A stretch of DNA of 22,803 nucleotides, from positions 1-22,803 of the forward strand of contig CAAEEV010000090.1 of the NCBI GenBank assembly GCA_900754955.1, written 5' to 3'. The notes beneath the pieces were generated by a model, which ran no database searches, was not told where the DNA came from, and saw only the letters and a list, made by a program, of their open reading frames with translations. Of the stretch, positions 1 to 8,195 are shown piece after piece (position 1 is the stretch's first letter; each line of letters starts with the position of its first letter). Position numbers and translations under genes: made by a program. The DNA is from Eggerthellaceae bacterium (lineage in GTDB: Bacteria; Actinomycetota; Coriobacteriia; Coriobacteriales; Eggerthellaceae).

Positions 1-668
1 AGGCGGCAGATGGCGATGTCGCGCGCGATCTGGAGCTCCTCGCCCTCGGCGGGCCAGCCTGCAAGTCCGAGGCGCGTGGACACGGCACCCTCGTTCACCT
101 GGCCGGCGCCGACAAGCGACTCGTCCTGGCAGTGGCTCATTACCACGCGGTCGAACTGCACGGCGTAGTCCATCACGCGGCGCATCATGCCCGCGTTCGG
201 CACGCCGCGGCCGTCATCGGTGAACGCAGCGGCGCCATGGGCCACCATGTCGCCCATCTCGGAGAGCACCTCGCCCTTGAGGCCCTGGGTGCACGAGCCG
301 CTCACGTGGACGCGGCACTTCCCCACTTCCTCGGCGATGCGGTTGATGTACTCGACGGCAACGGCGCTGTCGACGATCGGCTTGGTGTTCGGCATGCAGC
401 ACACCGCGGTGAAGCCGCCGTGGGCCGCCGAACGCGTGCCAGAGGCGATGTCTTCCTTCTGCTCCTGGCCCGGATCGCGCAGGTGCACGTGGATGTCGAC
501 AAAGCCGGGCATGAGCACCTTGCCCGTAAGGTCGCGCTCGACACCCTTCGGCATGGTGAGGTCATGGCCCACCTCGACGATGCGGCCGTCGCGAACGAGG
601 ATCTCGCACACCTCGTCAAGACCCACCTGGGGGTCGACGACGCGGGCGTTCTTAAGCAGTAATGCCAT
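1..668 (-). CDS. pyrC: Dihydroorotase PyrC (C-terminal part lies beyond the left edge)
   Basis: Dihydroorotase interconverts N-carbamoyl-aspartate and dihydroorotate, the third step of de novo pyrimidine synthesis, in the cytoplasm. The window holds the first 222 codons of a protein that is usually about 420-430 residues in this class. Visible features are the metal-binding motif DIHVHLRDPG (His60 and His62), GGFTAVCCMPNT, a later SH pair (VVMSHCQDE), and FTDDGRGV. Together these fit the class I amidohydrolase-fold dihydroorotase. The ATG at 668 has a GGAGGGAG ribosome site and lies inside the end of pyrB, a 17-base overlap, so the two are translationally coupled. It is the third gene of a pyrR-pyrB-pyrC operon and should share the PyrR leader control upstream. 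The frame stays open to the window edge. Confidence 0.95.
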   Translation of the reverse strand, partial: MALLLKNARVVDPQVGLDEVCEILVRDGRIVEVGHDLTMPKGVERDLTGKVLMPGFVDIHVHLRDPGQEQKEDIASGTRSAAHGGFTAVCCMPNTKPIVDSAVAVEYINRIAEEVGKCRVHVSGSCTQGLKGEVLSEMGDMVAHGAAAFTDDGRGVPNAGMMRRVMDYAVQFDRVVMSHCQDESLVGAGQVNEGAVSTRLGLAGWPAEGEELQIARDIAICR

Positions 669-1599
669 CGTTCTCACTCCCTCCGAGCAGCAGGTACAGC
701 GCGGCCATGCGCACGAGCACGCCGGCATACACCTGATCGAGAATCACCGAACGCGTGGGATGGTCGGCCATATAGTCGTCGAGCTCGACGCCGCGATTGA
801 TGGGGCCCGGATGGCAGATGATCGCATCGGGCTTCATGAGCGGCTCGCGCTCCTTCGTGAGGCCGTAGAGCATGTTGTACTCGCGCAGCGACGGGTACGG
901 CGCGCCTTCGAGGCGCTCGCGCTGGATGCGCAGCATGTACACCACGTCGAGCTCGGGCAGCGCTGCGTCAAGGTCGCTCGTGACGTGGTCGATGCCGAGC
1001 ACGTCGGGACGCGCGGGTACGAGCGTCTGCGGTGCGATGACCGTCACCTCGCAGCCCATCGTCTTGAGCGCGGGCACGAGCGAACCGCACACGCGTGAGT
1101 GCTCAATGTCGCCCACGATGCCCACCTTGAGCCCCTCGAGGGTGCCCTTCGTCTGCCAGATGGTGTAGAGGTCGAGCAGCGCCTGCGTGGGATGCTGGTG
1201 CTTGCCGTCGCCGGCGTCGATCACGTGCACGCCTGAGATGTCGGCCACCTTGCGCGGCACGCCGGCGTGCTTGTCGCGCACGACGATGAGGTCGATCTTG
1301 TAGGAACAGAGCGTCTTCACCGTGTCGGTGAGGCTCTCGCCCTTGACCGTGGAGGTGGAGGAGCCGCCGAAATTGAGGCTGTCGCACGACAGGCGCTTCT
1401 CGGCGATCTCGAACGACGAGCGTGTGCGCGTAGATGGCTCGTTGAACATGTTCACGACGGTGTAGCCCTTGAGCGTGGGCACCTTCTTGATGCGGCGCTC
1501 GTTGACGGCGCGGAAGCGCTCGGCTGTCTGGAGGATCGTCATGATGTCCTCAGCCGAGTACTCGCGGATGTCGATGAGATGTTTGTGATTGAAGCCCAT
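652..1599 (-). CDS. pyrB: Aspartate carbamoyltransferase catalytic subunit PyrB
   Basis: Aspartate transcarbamylase joins carbamoyl phosphate and aspartate, the committed step of pyrimidine synthesis. The 315-residue product has the normal length for the catalytic chain. It shows the carbamoyl-phosphate motif [13 protein letters not shown] (about residues 52-64), the active-site lysine in STVKGES (about residue 86), the [13 protein letters not shown] motif, and the aspartate-binding region around MLRIQRER. The open frame extends upstream to 1812, but the ATG at 1599 matches the family N-terminus ([10 protein letters not shown]) and follows a purine-rich AAGGGGGGC site. It sits two bases after the pyrR stop and overlaps pyrC. 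No pyrI regulatory chain is visible in the window. Identification is secure from motifs. Confidence 0.96.
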   Translation of the reverse strand: MGFNHKHLIDIREYSAEDIMTILQTAERFRAVNERRIKKVPTLKGYTVVNMFNEPSTRTRSSFEIAEKRLSCDSLNFGGSSTSTVKGESLTDTVKTLCSYKIDLIVVRDKHAGVPRKVADISGVHVIDAGDGKHQHPTQALLDLYTIWQTKGTLEGLKVGIVGDIEHSRVCGSLVPALKTMGCEVTVIAPQTLVPARPDVLGIDHVTSDLDAALPELDVVYMLRIQRERLEGAPYPSLREYNMLYGLTKEREPLMKPDAIICHPGPINRGVELDDYMADHPTRSVILDQVYAGVLVRMAALYLLLGGSENDGITA

Positions 1600-1601
1600 G
1601 G

Positions 1602-2426
<825 letters not shown>

Positions 2427-2729
2427 TTATGCGGTTGCTGCGGGAAGGGTCACATGCTCGGGTGCAGGTTTGCCGGTCGTTGCGTTCACCCATTCGCCGT
2501 TTGCGCGTCCGTACAGGGCGCGCAGCACGATGCCGCCGCCGTGACGGCCGGTGCCGAGGTACACGACGGACGGGTCGTCAACGGCAACCCAGGTGTTCGA
2601 CTCTGCTTCGCGATAACGCCGCCCGTCCTCGCCGACGAGCACGTTGTGCGCGCGGTCCATGTCGATTACGGCCACCGGCGCGATACGCTTTCCTACTGTG
2701 CGCGCGGCACCTGTGGTATCAGTTCCCAT
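2427..2729 (-). CDS. Unknown 100-residue protein downstream of the SlyD-like gene
   Basis: I do not recognise a family. The 100-residue product is soluble and acidic-to-neutral, with no signal peptide, membrane segment or cysteine. A conserved-looking core contains VAVIDMDRAHNVLVGEDGRRY, interrupted by NTWVAVDD, and GGGIVLRALYGR, which reads like a small beta-rich fold. The ATG at 2729 is preceded by GGGGGAG at eight to ten bases; the open frame reaches back to 2807 but that would overlap slyD and uses an unlikely sequence. It starts 32 bases after slyD ends and is closed by a strong terminator, so the two genes probably share a transcript. Codon usage matches its neighbours, so it is likely a true gene. 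Its function is unknown. Confidence 0.75.
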   Translation of the reverse strand: MGTDTTGAARTVGKRIAPVAVIDMDRAHNVLVGEDGRRYREAESNTWVAVDDPSVVYLGTGRHGGGIVLRALYGRANGEWVNATTGKPAPEHVTLPAATA

Positions 2730-2761
2730 GTGTGCATCTCCCCCCTTGCGTCGAATTTCGC

Positions 2762-3265
2762 TTAGTGTGCGAGCGACTCCTTGAGCTTGTCGCAGCCGCA
2801 GGTGCATCCTGCGGCGTGCTCCTCGTGTTCAAGCGCCGTCTCGGGCGCCACGCCAAGGTATTCGATAGCGAACACGAGATCTTCGCCCGCGAGCTCGTGG
2901 TTGTGGTCGAAGCGCACCATGCCCGTCTGCGTCTTCGTGACGCGCACGCGCACGGGCTCTCCCCCGGCATCGACGACGATGTAGCCGTCGTCGGGCAGCT
3001 TGTCGGCCTGCGGAATGGTCGAGATCGGCACCTCCTCGACGAGCGTCTCGTCATATTCGCCGTAGGCTTGGGCGGCGGGCACCGTCATGGTGAGATGTTC
3101 GCCCGGCTCCATGCTCATCACGGCATGCTCGATCTCGGGCAAAAGCGTACGCGAACCCACCACGAAGGTGATCGGCTCATGCACGCTCAGGGTGTCGCAG
3201 ATCACGCGGCCGTCCGTCAGGGTGCCGGTGCAGTGGATGCTGACTTCCTCTCCTACGTTCGGCAT
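2762..3265 (-). CDS. slyD: SlyD-like FKBP-type peptidyl-prolyl cis-trans isomerase
   Basis: This 167-residue protein looks like a SlyD-class FKBP, a cytoplasmic prolyl isomerase and chaperone whose tail binds nickel or other metals. Seen are the FKBP opening (VSIHCTGTLTDGRVICDT), the core GSRTLLPEIEHAVMSMEPGE, the insert-in-flap chaperone region (about residues 70-120), and the SlyD signature FDHNHELAGEDLVFAIEYL. The C-terminus has a short His/Cys-rich tail with His147, His150 and CTCGC (Cys154, 156, 158), a compact version of the metal-binding tail. The ATG at 3265 follows AAGGAGG. It may help metalloenzyme maturation, but nothing in the sequence ties it to the molybdenum enzyme further upstream. 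The slyD symbol is by family resemblance. Confidence 0.88.
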   Translation of the reverse strand: MPNVGEEVSIHCTGTLTDGRVICDTLSVHEPITFVVGSRTLLPEIEHAVMSMEPGEHLTMTVPAAQAYGEYDETLVEEVPISTIPQADKLPDDGYIVVDAGGEPVRVRVTKTQTGMVRFDHNHELAGEDLVFAIEYLGVAPETALEHEEHAAGCTCGCDKLKESLAH

Positions 3266-3300
3266 GATGAAACCTCCTTGAACGATGCGATACGTCTGTC

Positions 3301-3350
3301 CAGCGGGCAGGGATGCGTGGCTTTGCGCGGAACCGCATCCCTGCCCGCTG
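3301..3350. repeat. Perfect 17-bp inverted repeat between VOC and slyD genes
   Basis: Arms at 3301-3317 and 3334-3350 are exact complements (CAGCGGGCAGGGATGCG and its reverse complement) around a 16-base loop. No T tract follows on either strand. It probably forms a transcript-end or RNA-stabilising hairpin between the VOC gene ending at 3440 and slyD starting at 3265. Confidence 0.6.
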
Positions 3351-3368
3351 AGCGACGCTTCATCCCTT

Positions 3369-3406
3369 GCCGTCCCGCCGCAGGGGGGATAAAGCGACGG
3401 GACGGC
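3369..3406. repeat. Second inverted repeat downstream of the VOC gene
   Basis: Arms GCCGTCCCG (3369-3377) and CGGGACGGC (3398-3406) are perfect complements with a 20-base loop. It lies 33 bases after the VOC gene stop. It lacks a T tract, so a canonical intrinsic terminator is not supported, although with the larger hairpin at 3301-3350 it may end the catabolic transcript. Confidence 0.45.
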
Positions 3407-3439
3407 GAAAAGGGCAGCGGAAAGAAACGCAGGATTGAG

Positions 3440-4054
3440 TTAGCCGAGCTTGCGGAACAAGTCGGTGTGGCCGTCCCAATCCTTTGCGGCGTTGAGCATC
3501 ACGTCGTGGAGACGCTTGGCGCTCGGCTCGATGAGCTGCACCATGAAACCGAGGTCTTTGCGCATGTCGATCACCATGAAGCTCGGGCGCTCGGCCTTCT
3601 TCTTGATCTCCTCGATGGGCATGCCGGTCTGCGCTGCCTTCTTGATGGCGTTCTCAACGTCGCCGTAGCCCACGGTGACGACGGGAATCTTGAGGAAATC
3701 GCATGCATCCTGCGCCTCGACGAGGTCTTCGACGAAGATGTGGATGTGGTTGAAGCCCGGCTTGTCGGGCTCGTTGGCGTCGCGGAACATCGTGGGCGTG
3801 TCAAACGGCACGGGCTGGACGACCTCGATCGAATGGGAGCCCCAGGCGCCGTAGCAAGCGTGGAACTCCACGCCCTTGCAGTCGACTTCCTCACCGTAGT
3901 ACAGCAGCTTGCCGAACGTGTTGGTGGTGTAGTAGAACGGGCCCGAACCGAACAGCTCGTGGTGGCGCGTCATGAATGCCTTCCAGTCAGGCGCGCAGAA
4001 TCCGAGCATGTGCACCCAGTCGCGTCCCTTGAAGTAATCGGTGTAGTCCTTCAT
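3440..4054 (-). CDS. VOC-superfamily protein 1 (glyoxalase/epimerase-like metal enzyme)
   Basis: This 204-residue protein has the paired beta-alpha-beta-beta-beta modules of the vicinal oxygen chelate fold, which includes glyoxalase I, methylmalonyl-CoA epimerase and extradiol dioxygenases. Likely metal positions are His15 (WVHMLGF), Glu77 (HSIEVVQP), His103 or His105 (FNHIHIFVED) and, in the usual final Glu slot, Gln173 (MVQLIEP). A charged insertion at about residues 125-160 separates the second-module strands. Two starts exist: ATG 4063 lies immediately against its GGAG, whereas ATG 4054 has AAGGAG at nine bases, so 4054 is chosen. It is the last gene of the catabolic cluster, after an SDR gene and a GC-rich hairpin. 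The substrate cannot be read from sequence; a decarboxylase, isomerase or ring-processing enzyme are all possible. Confidence 0.85.
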   Translation of the reverse strand: MKDYTDYFKGRDWVHMLGFCAPDWKAFMTRHHELFGSGPFYYTTNTFGKLLYYGEEVDCKGVEFHACYGAWGSHSIEVVQPVPFDTPTMFRDANEPDKPGFNHIHIFVEDLVEAQDACDFLKIPVVTVGYGDVENAIKKAAQTGMPIEEIKKKAERPSFMVIDMRKDLGFMVQLIEPSAKRLHDVMLNAAKDWDGHTDLFRKLG

Positions 4055-4085
4055 GTCTGTCATCTCCTTACCGTGGTTTGCACTT

Positions 4086-4122
4086 GGCGCGCCGCGCATC
4101 GGCGTTGTCTGCGCGGCGCGCC
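4086..4122. repeat. Perfect 13-bp GC-only-type hairpin between SDR1 and VOC1
   Basis: Arms GGCGCGCCGCGCA (4086-4098) and its exact complement (4110-4122) enclose an 11-base loop. There is no T tract on the minus strand. The GGCGCGCC core recurs in the hairpin at 7507-7545. It sits between the stop of the SDR gene and the VOC gene ribosome site. Confidence 0.6.
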
Positions 4123-4135
4123 GGTCGTTGGGTTC

Positions 4136-4966
4136 CTAAGCCAGCTGGGGCGTGGTGGTCAGCGCGAATTTGCCGCCGTCCATGAGCACGTCGCACCCGG
4201 TGAGGTAGGCTACCTTCGGGTCGAGTAGATAGGCGAACAGCTGGGCCATCTCCTCGGGATCGCCGAAGCGCTTGAACGCGGTGCCCTGCTTGATGGACTC
4301 GAAGTTCGCGGCCTGATGCTCGAGCATCGGCGTCATGAACGAGCCGGGGGCAACCGAGAACACGCGGCAGCCCTTCGCGCCGAAGCGCGCCGTGTTCGCC
4401 CGGGTGTAGAACATCACGAAGCTCTTGGAGCCGAAGTAGGCGGTCGCCTCGGCTTTCTGGCCCATAGCAGCGGCGTCGAAGCCCTCCATGCCGTTCTTGA
4501 ACACGTTGAAGAAGTCGGGATCGTTCGGGTTGGCCCAGCGTCCCATCTCTTCGCGGCTCGGGCGGTAGTAGTAGCCCGTGACCGACGTGTAGTTGACGAG
4601 CGAGCCGCCCTCCTCGAGCAGCGGATAGAACGTCTCAACTACGTTTATCGTGCCGATCACGTTGATGCGGACGATGGTGTCGGTGTCGGCGTTGTCCATA
4701 TCGACGGCGGCTGCGTGGATCACGTTGCCGATGGGACCGATCTTGCACGCCTCGTCGGCGAACACCTTCACCGAGTCGAGATCGGCCACGTCGAGGCGGG
4801 CGCCGTAGGCGTCGACGCCGGCGTCCTTGAGCTTCTGCACGGCCTCAGCGAGGCGCTTCTCGTTGCGCCCGCCGATGATGACGGGACCGTACTGCGCGAC
4901 GGCCTGTGCCGTGGCGAGCCCCATGCCCGACGTGCCGCCGGTGACTACCTGAACGCGAGATTCCAT
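4136..4966 (-). CDS. Short-chain dehydrogenase/reductase 1, long Ser-Tyr insert type
   Basis: This 276-residue oxidoreductase of the SDR family should use NAD(H) or NADP(H) to interconvert an alcohol and a ketone. The nucleotide motif TGGTSGMG is at residues 9-16, an Asn in RINVIGT near 102, and the catalytic set appears to be Ser128, Tyr177 and Lys181 (YFGSK). The 49-residue spacing between Ser and Tyr is far longer than the usual 12-14; it resembles the extended substrate-lid region of 3-alpha-hydroxysteroid dehydrogenase/carbonyl reductase of the Comamonas type, so a bulky cyclic substrate is plausible. The C-terminus keeps the SDR hallmark TGCDVLMDGG. It starts one base after the MFS stop codon with GGAGG upstream, so the two are co-translated. 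Its true substrate is unknown. Confidence 0.9.
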   Translation of the reverse strand: MESRVQVVTGGTSGMGLATAQAVAQYGPVIIGGRNEKRLAEAVQKLKDAGVDAYGARLDVADLDSVKVFADEACKIGPIGNVIHAAAVDMDNADTDTIVRINVIGTINVVETFYPLLEEGGSLVNYTSVTGYYYRPSREEMGRWANPNDPDFFNVFKNGMEGFDAAAMGQKAEATAYFGSKSFVMFYTRANTARFGAKGCRVFSVAPGSFMTPMLEHQAANFESIKQGTAFKRFGDPEEMAQLFAYLLDPKVAYLTGCDVLMDGGKFALTTTPQLA

Positions 4967-4967
4967 G

Positions 4968-6431
4968 TTAGTTTTCCTCCTCGGGGTTGAGCTTCTTCAT
5001 GAAGAACGGCACGAAGAAGTTGACGATCCAGATGACGAGCGTGACGATGAAGCAGTTGCGCATGCCGTTGATCGGGTCCATGGCGGTGAGCAGCGTGAAC
5101 ACGGCCATGCCGATGCCAGCGCCCAGATTCGAGAACATCTGCGCGGTGGAGTTGCCCGTGGCGCGGATCTGCTCGGTCAGGCACAGCTGCGGGCCAGCCG
5201 ACTGGGTTGCGGTCTGCTGGCAGTTGAACACGCCGGCGATGAACATGATCACCCAGATGAGCCACACGGGCACGCCGGGCACGAGCACGAGCACGAAGGC
5301 TGCCATGACGAGCACGCGGGCCACATTGCCGATGATCATGACGTTCTTGGCGGTGCCTGCCTTGGCGATCATCTTGCCGAACACCGGGCCCATGAACAGG
5401 CCGAGCACGGCCATGAGAGCGCTTGCGATACCTGCGGTGAGTGCCGGGCCGATGGCGAGGCAGATCGGATCGTTCGCGCAGTTGGTCATGATGAAGCCGG
5501 CGAGGAAGAACGTGATGGACATCGAGCCGAAGTTATGGAAGAAGTACGAGGCCGAAAGAACAAGTACGTTGCGGTCCTTGAGTGCGTTCAGCGGAATGAT
5601 GCAGTCGTTCTTCTTCCTGGCAATCCAGATGATGAAGGCGACGAGCGCCACCGCTGCGACGATGAGCAGCGTGTTGGAGAGCGACGAGCCGAACGGCACG
5701 AAGCTCGAGCCGAGCGAAAGCACCACGATGAGTGCGCCGAGGAACACGACGATGATCACCGCGCCCACGAAGTCGAACTTGCCGCCCTTGGAGGCAAACG
5801 AAGCCGCCTGCTCCTTGGTGACCTTCACGCTCATCCACATCGCGATGCAGGCGACGACGAGGAAGGCGCACAGGATGGCGGACCATACGCGCCAGCCGAT
5901 GTTGTCGATGACCGCGCCGCCGAGCGCAGGACCTGCGAGCTGGGCGATGGCCATGAACGTGCTGACCAGGCCGAGGTACACGCCGGCTTGCTTACGGTCG
6001 TACACGTCGCGAATGATGGTGAAGCCGACGGCGAACACGGCGCCGGAGACGAAGCCCCAGAAGATGTTCGCGACGAGGATCATCCACATGTTCACGGCAA
6101 CCACGCGCACAGCGAGCACGATGGCGCCGATGAGGAGCGACCCTGCTGCAAGCGGGCGCTTCAGGTGCGGGTTGCGCGCCGAGATGAAGCCGAAGATCGG
6201 CATGACGCACACGGAGAGCACGCCGGAAATGCCCTGGGCGAGACCGTAAATGTCCATGCCGCCGATCTCCTGCGCCGCCGCGGGGAGGCACGTGGAGTTG
6301 GTGGTGGACACGAGCAGGTTCGCCATAACGCCGAGGTACACGGCGATGACCGCCATGAGTTTCTTGGAGTTCGGTGCCGCATGGAACGGATTGACGGGTT
6401 GCGCCGTCTCCGTCTTGATGGCGTCTGTCAT
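4968..6431 (-). CDS. MFS transporter, 14-TM DHA2-like
   Basis: This 487-residue integral membrane protein shows about fourteen hydrophobic segments, the topology of the DHA2 branch of the major facilitator superfamily. The loop between TM2 and TM3 (GFISARNPHLKRPLA) replaces the usual motif A, and TM5 carries a motif C-like run (AQLAGPALGGAVI). The N-terminal 20 residues are polar and cytoplasmic. DHA2 members are often drug exporters, but in a catabolic cluster such a protein can also import an aromatic acid or exchange substrate for product. Here it sits between two SDR genes and is tightly coupled to the downstream one, which supports a role in the pathway rather than a stand-alone resistance pump. 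Direction and cargo cannot be told from sequence. The start at 6431 has AAGGGGA upstream. Confidence 0.92.
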   Translation of the reverse strand: MTDAIKTETAQPVNPFHAAPNSKKLMAVIAVYLGVMANLLVSTTNSTCLPAAAQEIGGMDIYGLAQGISGVLSVCVMPIFGFISARNPHLKRPLAAGSLLIGAIVLAVRVVAVNMWMILVANIFWGFVSGAVFAVGFTIIRDVYDRKQAGVYLGLVSTFMAIAQLAGPALGGAVIDNIGWRVWSAILCAFLVVACIAMWMSVKVTKEQAASFASKGGKFDFVGAVIIVVFLGALIVVLSLGSSFVPFGSSLSNTLLIVAAVALVAFIIWIARKKNDCIIPLNALKDRNVLVLSASYFFHNFGSMSITFFLAGFIMTNCANDPICLAIGPALTAGIASALMAVLGLFMGPVFGKMIAKAGTAKNVMIIGNVARVLVMAAFVLVLVPGVPVWLIWVIMFIAGVFNCQQTATQSAGPQLCLTEQIRATGNSTAQMFSNLGAGIGMAVFTLLTAMDPINGMRNCFIVTLVIWIVNFFVPFFMKKLNPEEEN

Positions 6432-6550
6432 AGTTTTCCCCTTAGAATGTGTCGCTTGCCGAGAGCGCGCGCTGCTGCGGGCGGGTCTCCCCTTTCCTGA
6501 GCAGCCAAGATGCTCTACGCTAGCGACGGACCATTGTCTTGGTGGTCTGC

Positions 6551-6586
6551 GGGGAGGCGAGCGTGTGCCGAATGCCTCGTCTCCCC
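6551..6586. repeat. 11-bp inverted repeat upstream of the MFS gene
   Basis: GGGGAGGCGAG (6551-6561) pairs with CTCGTCTCCCC (6576-6586) with one wobble. No T tract follows on the minus strand. It lies 28 bases after the stop codon of SDR2 and 120 bases before the MFS start, so it may mark the end of one message segment or a processing site. The rest of the 183-base gap shows no clear promoter. Confidence 0.45.
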
Positions 6587-6614
6587 GGATTTCCCTTGAT
6601 GATGCGCCTGGACG

Positions 6615-7403
6615 CTACGCGAGCTCACCGCCGTCGACGATGAGGTGCTGCCCCGTCATGAAGCTCGAGGCGTCGGATGACAGGTAGAGCACCGCGTTCG
6701 CGCAATCCTCGACCGTGCCGCAGCGATGAAGCGGGATGCGTTTGACCATGCCCTCCTTCACCTTGGCGAAGGCTTCGTCCATGCCCTGCGGATGCGTCAT
6801 CTCGGTTTCGATGTAGCCCGGGTACAGGGCGTTCACGCGCACGCCGATGGGTGCGAATTGCTTGCCGAAGTACTGCGTGAGCGAGCGCAGGGCGCCCTTC
6901 GCCGCCGTGTAGGCTGCCGATCCCGCCGCGTGCCATGACGCGAGCGAGCCGATGGGCACGATGGCGCCGACGCCGTTCTTCGCGCACTCGGCGTAGCCGT
7001 ACTTCACCATGTAGAAGATGCCGTCGAGGTTGATGCCCTGCAGCTTCTTCCAGTTCTCGGTGTCGAACATGGCCTCGAAGTCGCCGGGACGCACCGAGCG
7101 GCCCGACATGCCGGCGGCAAGCACCATGATGTCAAGACGTCCGAACGCCTCAACACATGCCTCGACGGCCGCCTTGCAGTCCTCCTCGCGCGACACGTCG
7201 GTCACGTGATACGCAGCGGCGCCGCCGAGCGATTCGATCTCAGCGACAGCCTCCTTCAAGCGCTCTTCGCGACGCGCGGTGAGAAACACTTTCGCCCCGT
7301 GCTTCGCAAGAATCTTCGCCGACTCGTTGCCGATGCCGTGGGTGCTCGCGCCCGTGATGAGCGCAACGCGTCCCGTCAGATCGTAGGGATCCCTTTCCGT
7401 CAT
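6615..7403 (-). CDS. Short-chain dehydrogenase/reductase 2 (classical type)
   Basis: A classical SDR of 262 residues. Motifs in order are TGASTHGIG (17-25), a DV pair after the third strand (about 69-70), LAAG (about 95-98) in place of the common NNAG, catalytic Ser153, Tyr165 and Lys169 (YTAAK), YPGYIETEM after the sixth strand, and a C-terminal HLIVDGG. It should reduce a ketone or oxidise an alcohol with NAD(P). Two starts are plausible: ATG 7403 with GGAG at six bases, and ATG 7493 with GAGGAGG at six bases giving a 30-residue extension. The extension has lower GC3 and several rare Arg/Leu codons, and the fold begins just after 7403, so the shorter form is preferred. It is unlike SDR1 in the catalytic spacing, so the two probably act on different substrates. 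Confidence 0.9.
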   Translation of the reverse strand: MTERDPYDLTGRVALITGASTHGIGNESAKILAKHGAKVFLTARREERLKEAVAEIESLGGAAAYHVTDVSREEDCKAAVEACVEAFGRLDIMVLAAGMSGRSVRPGDFEAMFDTENWKKLQGINLDGIFYMVKYGYAECAKNGVGAIVPIGSLASWHAAGSAAYTAAKGALRSLTQYFGKQFAPIGVRVNALYPGYIETEMTHPQGMDEAFAKVKEGMVKRIPLHRCGTVEDCANAVLYLSSDASSFMTGQHLIVDGGELA

Positions 7404-7506
7404 AATCCTCTCCTCTCTTCGTTGGTCCACTTCCTGCAGAGCCTTCTTGATCTTTTCGTCAAGAAGGAATACCCCTAAACCGCCGGTGCTCATGGCGTAC
7501 CTCCTC

Positions 7507-7545
7507 AGGCGCGCCGTCCTGCGAAATGTGAAGAACGGCGCGCCT
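7507..7545. repeat. 11-bp hairpin between VOC2 and SDR2
   Basis: AGGCGCGCCGT (7507-7517) and its exact complement (7535-7545) enclose 17 bases. On the minus strand the hairpin ends a base before the GAGGAGG ribosome site of the alternative SDR2 start at 7493. There is no T tract. It shares the GGCGCGCC core with the hairpin at 4086-4122. Confidence 0.5.
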
Positions 7546-7558
7546 CGTCATCGGAACG

Positions 7559-8101
7559 CTAGCGGCCCATCATCGCCATGAGATCCTGCATGGTGAGCAG
7601 GGTCGGCGTCTCTGGCGTAGCGTTCGCATGCACAGCTGCAACGGCGCCGGCGAGCTGCTCGATCGGTGCGTTCACCTCGATGAAGCTGCCGAGCTGCTCA
7701 CGGGCGTCGAAATACACCACCTTGAGGCCCTGGCCCGACACCATCTCCATGGCAGGCTTGATGCCCGCCTCCTTGAACTCCGCAACGACGGCGTCGACGT
7801 CGTCAGCCCAGATGCACAGGTGATGCATGCCGTAGTGGCCGAGATCCTTGTACACGTCGGGCTCGTCGGTCTTCACCTCGATGAGCTCGAGCTGCATGGC
7901 GCCGATGTTGCCGAGCGCGCAGCGCGTGCGCGTGCCAGCGGGCTCGCCGTGGTAGAGCAGCGATGCGGGCTCGGCAACACCCATGTCGATGAAGGGGCCG
8001 GCGCCGAGGCGGTCGCGCATCGCCTGGGCGGTCTCCTCGATGCTCTCGACGTAATAGCCGATCTGCTTGATGCCGTACTTGCCGAGCAGTTCCTTGCTCA
8101 T
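7559..8101 (-). CDS. VOC-superfamily protein 2 (glyoxalase I/methylmalonyl-CoA epimerase-like)
   Basis: A 180-residue protein with two VOC modules: module 1 at about residues 10-77, module 2 at about 90-145. Likely metal ligands are Gln13 (IKQIGYYV), Glu72 (LELIEV), His93 or His94 (MHHLCIWADD) and Glu142 (SFIEVN). This Gln-Glu-His-Glu set is the one used by eukaryotic-type glyoxalase I, and is close to that of methylmalonyl-CoA epimerase. The tail (about 150-180) is Ala/Met-rich and outside the fold. The start at 8101 has GGAGG four bases upstream. It lies downstream of the zinc-ribbon gene and its terminator, and upstream of SDR2. It is only distantly similar to VOC1, so this is not a recent duplication. 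A reaction on an enolisable ring or thioester intermediate is inference. Confidence 0.87.
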   Translation of the reverse strand: MSKELLGKYGIKQIGYYVESIEETAQAMRDRLGAGPFIDMGVAEPASLLYHGEPAGTRTRCALGNIGAMQLELIEVKTDEPDVYKDLGHYGMHHLCIWADDVDAVVAEFKEAGIKPAMEMVSGQGLKVVYFDAREQLGSFIEVNAPIEQLAGAVAAVHANATPETPTLLTMQDLMAMMGR

Positions 8102-8112
8102 GGTTCCTCCTT

Positions 8113-8155
8113 AAAACGCAGGGCGGCGAAGGGGGTATGCGCCCTTCGCCGCCCT
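8113..8155 (-). terminator. Intrinsic terminator after the zinc-ribbon gene
   Basis: A perfect 14-base stem (8120-8133 with 8142-8155; AGGGCGGCGAAGGG and its complement) with an eight-base loop is followed on the minus strand after three bases by TTTT (8113-8116). It lies 40 bases after the stop of the zinc-ribbon gene, and 12 bases before the VOC2 start. It may fully stop, or partly attenuate, transcription from the molybdoenzyme genes into the VOC/SDR/MFS genes. Confidence 0.65.
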
Positions 8156-8195
8156 GTCAACTATCACTGCCTTACGGCAGCTGATGCCTTATGGT

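Noticed and set aside
2429..4228. A 599-codon open frame on the plus strand
   Set aside because: It crosses the antisense of several distinct genes and two intergenic hairpins. It has no family motifs or ribosome site, and is an effect of high GC.
4968..6431. MFS gene as an independent antibiotic-resistance pump
   Set aside because: The 14-TM class includes such pumps, but the gene is one base from SDR1 and lies among catabolic genes with no resistance regulator of its own, so a pathway transporter is the better reading.
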